Assembly: GCF_949628215.1 (NCBI RefSeq)
Contig: NC_134282.1
Coordinates: 10,352,223-10,416,222, forward strand
DNA: 64,000 nt
From: Phalacrocorax aristotelis
Taxonomy: Eukaryota; Chordata; Aves; Suliformes; Phalacrocoracidae
Direction of reading: 5' to 3'
Under the pieces are notes generated by a model. That model made no database searches, was not told the DNA's origin, and was given only the letters and a program-made list of their open reading frames with translations. Both the position numbers and the translations under genes were made by a program. Shown in pieces: positions 60,901 through 64,000 of this stretch. Every line of letters begins with the position of its first letter. Within the stretch, counting starts at the first letter, position 1.

Positions 60901-63900
60901 GGTTTCTTAGTACAGCACCTCCAAGCCAGTTCAGAGCTGGGAGAGCTGGAGAGGGACTGAACCAGCTGTGGTTGGTGTGCTGCATCTCGCAGCTGCCCGG
61001 TGAGATCCTAATGCAGGCAGGAGCCCTAGGCCACGGCACGTGGGAGGGGACAGCTCGGGCAGTGTAGGGGGTGGCAGCTGCCCCTGGCCCCAGCTGCATG
61101 CGGGGCGGCGCTGCCGGCAGGATGTCGAGTTCCCCTGCGCCACGCTGCTGTGGTCACACGTGCACCTGCAAGTCGCCTAGATCAGACCCACGGACCTGAA
61201 AACATGACACTCGCAGAGCCCCACGTCCCAGACCATGCTGTGGTATGGCCTGCGCGGAAGCGCGCGTCCTCCCTGCGCACCAGCATCTGCTCATGAGCTC
61301 TCCGCCCCCCGCTCGCCAGGCACACCACCCTTGCGGAGGCAGAGGTGTAAATAAGTTTCTGCTCCTCTTCCCTCGCACACCCTCTCCTTTATGTGGTTTT
61401 TTTCTGCCGTGAGCAATTCCTGCTCTGCTGCTTTCACTGCTCCCAAGAGCTGCAAAGTGAAATTAGCATGCATTAATGTTTTTCACTCTTACTTCTTGGG
61501 CCCAGAAAAAGCAACAAACCATCAGGGCTGTAATTCTCAGTCAGCGCTTACGTAGGTCGCAGGCAGCTAGCAGGGAGGTGCCCCACTGTGCCCCTTGTTG
61601 GCGGGTGCCCACCGGGTGCTGCAGCAGCGCCAGGGGCTTCAGCAAGGACCACCCCGCTCTGCAGCCAGCACACCATGCACCAGGGCCTGGCCTTGGTCTG
61701 ATTCACCTGTAGTTTTTACCGCATTAGGGGAACACAGAGCTCCAGAAAACGTGAAGCAACAAATAGAGATGGTGGTCTGTCTGGAGGAGGTCCCTGCACT
61801 TCTAGAGATAACAGTGAATGGTATTTGAAATAAATAGGACTGAGACATGACAGAGCCAACAGAAAATGGGGATTTGGTGTTGCCCATGGCTATAGGTGCT
61901 TTGAGGGTTGTTCTTAAAATGCTTTAAGAAAGATTTACAGTTATTGCATCTCTGCACTTTACAGGGATCCTGGAAAAAAATCTATAGGAGGATTTAAATC
62001 TTGAAGTCACAGTAAAGTTACTGAAAATATAAAGTGCCTTTTAGTGCTCTAAGCAATCTGCAGAAGATAAAATGCACATCATAAATACACTTAAACCCCT
62101 AATTAATGAATGCCAAAGGAATTAGTTATTTTCTTTCATCTTTTAAGCAAGTGCAAGTGGAAAATAATATAAAGGTGCTATCTAGTTATGAAGTTGACTT
62201 AATTGGGATATAGGTCCTTCCATAACTTTGGGGTTTTTGCCCAATACTGGCTATGACAGAAAATAAATCTTGTGAATTTGAAGCTGCATGAAGAGACAGC
62301 AGAATCCATTTTCACGGCAGTGTGTGAGATACACTGTGATCGTTGGCTGCTGAACTTGGAACTGTGACCTGGCTAACTGAGCACTGGAGGGTGCGAGAGG
62401 CATTTCTCTATTTTTAACCACTTCATTCAAAGTCTATGGGAAAGCAAGTAGAGTTGTAAGTGTTCTCTGTTGTCATCGGCAGAACTGCAGTCCTCATGTA
62501 ACCACGAGCGTTAGTTGACATCTGTGCCCTGCCATGTTTTGCTAGCCTTTTGTGGTGGGACTTGACAAACAAAGATGCTCACCCTTGAGTGATCCTGGCA
62601 TGGCCATGGAAATGACGTGGGACCAGCACTCCTCGTCTGCCCTGTATAGAACTTCCTGCTTGCATTTCAGTTTACAGTAGACCTTACCTCCAACATACAC
62701 AGGCAAAAACTAGCCTGGCCTTAAGGAAAGAATATCCAATAGCAAACTCAGGGTTTGTTTACACACTGATAGCATCTGGGTTGGGCAGCTATGTGGATGG
62801 CATTTAGCAATGTATAATAGAAAAAAAAACCCAAACAAACCAACAAACCCCAAAACCTTCTGCATAGGTAGACCAGTGAATTCTCAGCACTGTGATTAAT
62901 TCAGCCTAACAATAAGTTTTACTTATAATGAAGGAAATTACTTTTCTAGTTATTATATACATTAAAACTAAGTACATGGGCTTGATTTTTCAGGGGATTA
63001 AAACCCCATTCTTGCAAGCTTTCCTAGGAGTGCTGCTGCTCTGCATCTTGGAAGCTAGGACAGATACCTCGCATGAAGAGTCTTCCAAGATCCCTTACCA
63101 TAGCCATCTCTAATTGGAGATACTGCCATGTTTTGGAGTTTTCAGGTGCTTCTAGCCCTTTTGAAGAAAAGTAAATCCAGTAAATTCATTGTACTGTACT
63201 CTTACACTTTGCCTTGCAGAAAAAGATCACGAGTCTTTCTGCACCTCACAACCAACACTTTGAATTTAAAAAGTGGAAGGCATAGTGAGACTGTATATAA
63301 AATGAGAAGTCTTAAACAATACCAGACTAAGCACTTCCTTTCATTTTCTTTAGACAGGTGGTAAGAGGTAGGCAGAACTGCTCCATGTCCTTAGACCACT
63401 GCTGCTCACCGTCAGTTCAGGGGAAAACATGACAGGTTTCCCATGTAAACAAACAACTTGCAAACAGAAATTGCACATTCATGTTATTATTGTATACAAG
63501 CTTACTCCTGTATATTGTCCAATGGTGCCTCTACAGTCGCTTCAGAGCTTTTCTTTATTTTTTTTTTAAATGCAGTTTTGAAGATTTTAAGCAAATACAC
63601 TAAACCTAAATAAGGTCACACTTCCTATTTCCAAGACATAGTAGACTCTAATAAAGTGGTGGGGTTTTCTTCTGGTAAAAATGCATGTTAATTTTGTTTT
63701 TAACTGAACAGACATCCCTTACACATAGGGGTCTGCTTACATCACCCCACCTGCACGTGTGCATAGAGCCCGCATGCTCCATATGAAATGACACAATGCT
63801 CTCTGGTCCTTTCCCAGGTGAGCCACAACAGCAGACCCAGCACTGCTGCCAGAGTAGAGTTTATAAATGCATTCTGCTGGGCAGCTAGCTGTGGCCTGAG

Positions 63901-64000
63901 CCTGTTTCCTCACTGGCGTGAGGCTCTGGAAGGCACAGAGGCTTGCCATTTTCTGAGCTGGACCTCGCTGTGCGTCCTTGGGGGAGCTCCCTAGGGTCAC
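57952..64000. other. SIAH2 intron 1 (partial)
   Basis: The rest of the window is intron. I looked for the expected exon 2 start, YATTGC with LHHTEK, and did not see it. A T run lies near 58211-58226 and an A-rich CAAA patch at 62820-62857. Open frames between 59300 and 61700 are GC-driven and unrecognised. Confidence 0.65.

Noticed and set aside
59286-61700. Candidate exons in the SIAH2 intron
   Set aside because: None resembles the expected SIAH zinc-finger or substrate-binding domain, and frames overlap on both strands.

Overview
This window is a piece of a bird autosome, almost certainly from a neoavian species. It holds four vertebrate genes in an order that matches human 3q25.1: MED12L (minus strand, first four coding exons), CLRN1 (plus, all three coding exons), MINDY4B (plus, twelve coding exons) and SIAH2 (plus, coding exon 1 only). 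The avian assignment rests on a long CR1 LINE, on solo LTRs whose sequences look typical of Neoaves, and on sparse interspersed repeats overall. I cannot name the species.

Layout. Bases 1-14443 are the 5' end of MED12L, read right to left, with a CpG island around its first exon and a sense-oriented solo LTR just inside intron 3. Bases 14444-24510 are the gap between the divergent MED12L and CLRN1 genes. That gap contains a decayed CR1 element with nearly all of its second reading frame. CLRN1 runs from 24511 to 33748 and encodes 232 residues, the same length as the human protein. After about 6.5 kb without a recognised gene, MINDY4B runs from 40333 to 51013; its twelve exons join in frame into 448 codons. 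Intron 3 carries a sense solo LTR, intron 4 a minisatellite and intron 9 a trinucleotide repeat. A second gene-free stretch of about 6.5 kb ends in an antisense solo LTR about 1 kb upstream of SIAH2. SIAH2 exon 1 (57583-57951) lies in a CpG island; its second exon lies beyond the right edge.

Function. The genes are not a pathway. MED12L belongs to the Mediator kinase module. CLRN1 is the tetraspan hair-cell and retina protein altered in Usher syndrome type 3. MINDY4B is a MINDY-family protein that lacks the catalytic cysteine. SIAH2 is a RING E3 ubiquitin ligase. I found no undescribed system. The observations most worth a second look are the intact MINDY4B pseudoenzyme, the LTR 31 bases from a MED12L splice donor, and a 27-bp tandem duplication with hypoxia-element-like cores upstream of SIAH2. 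All exon calls come from reading frames, splice-site consensus, phase bookkeeping and remembered human homologues; nothing was aligned by computer.
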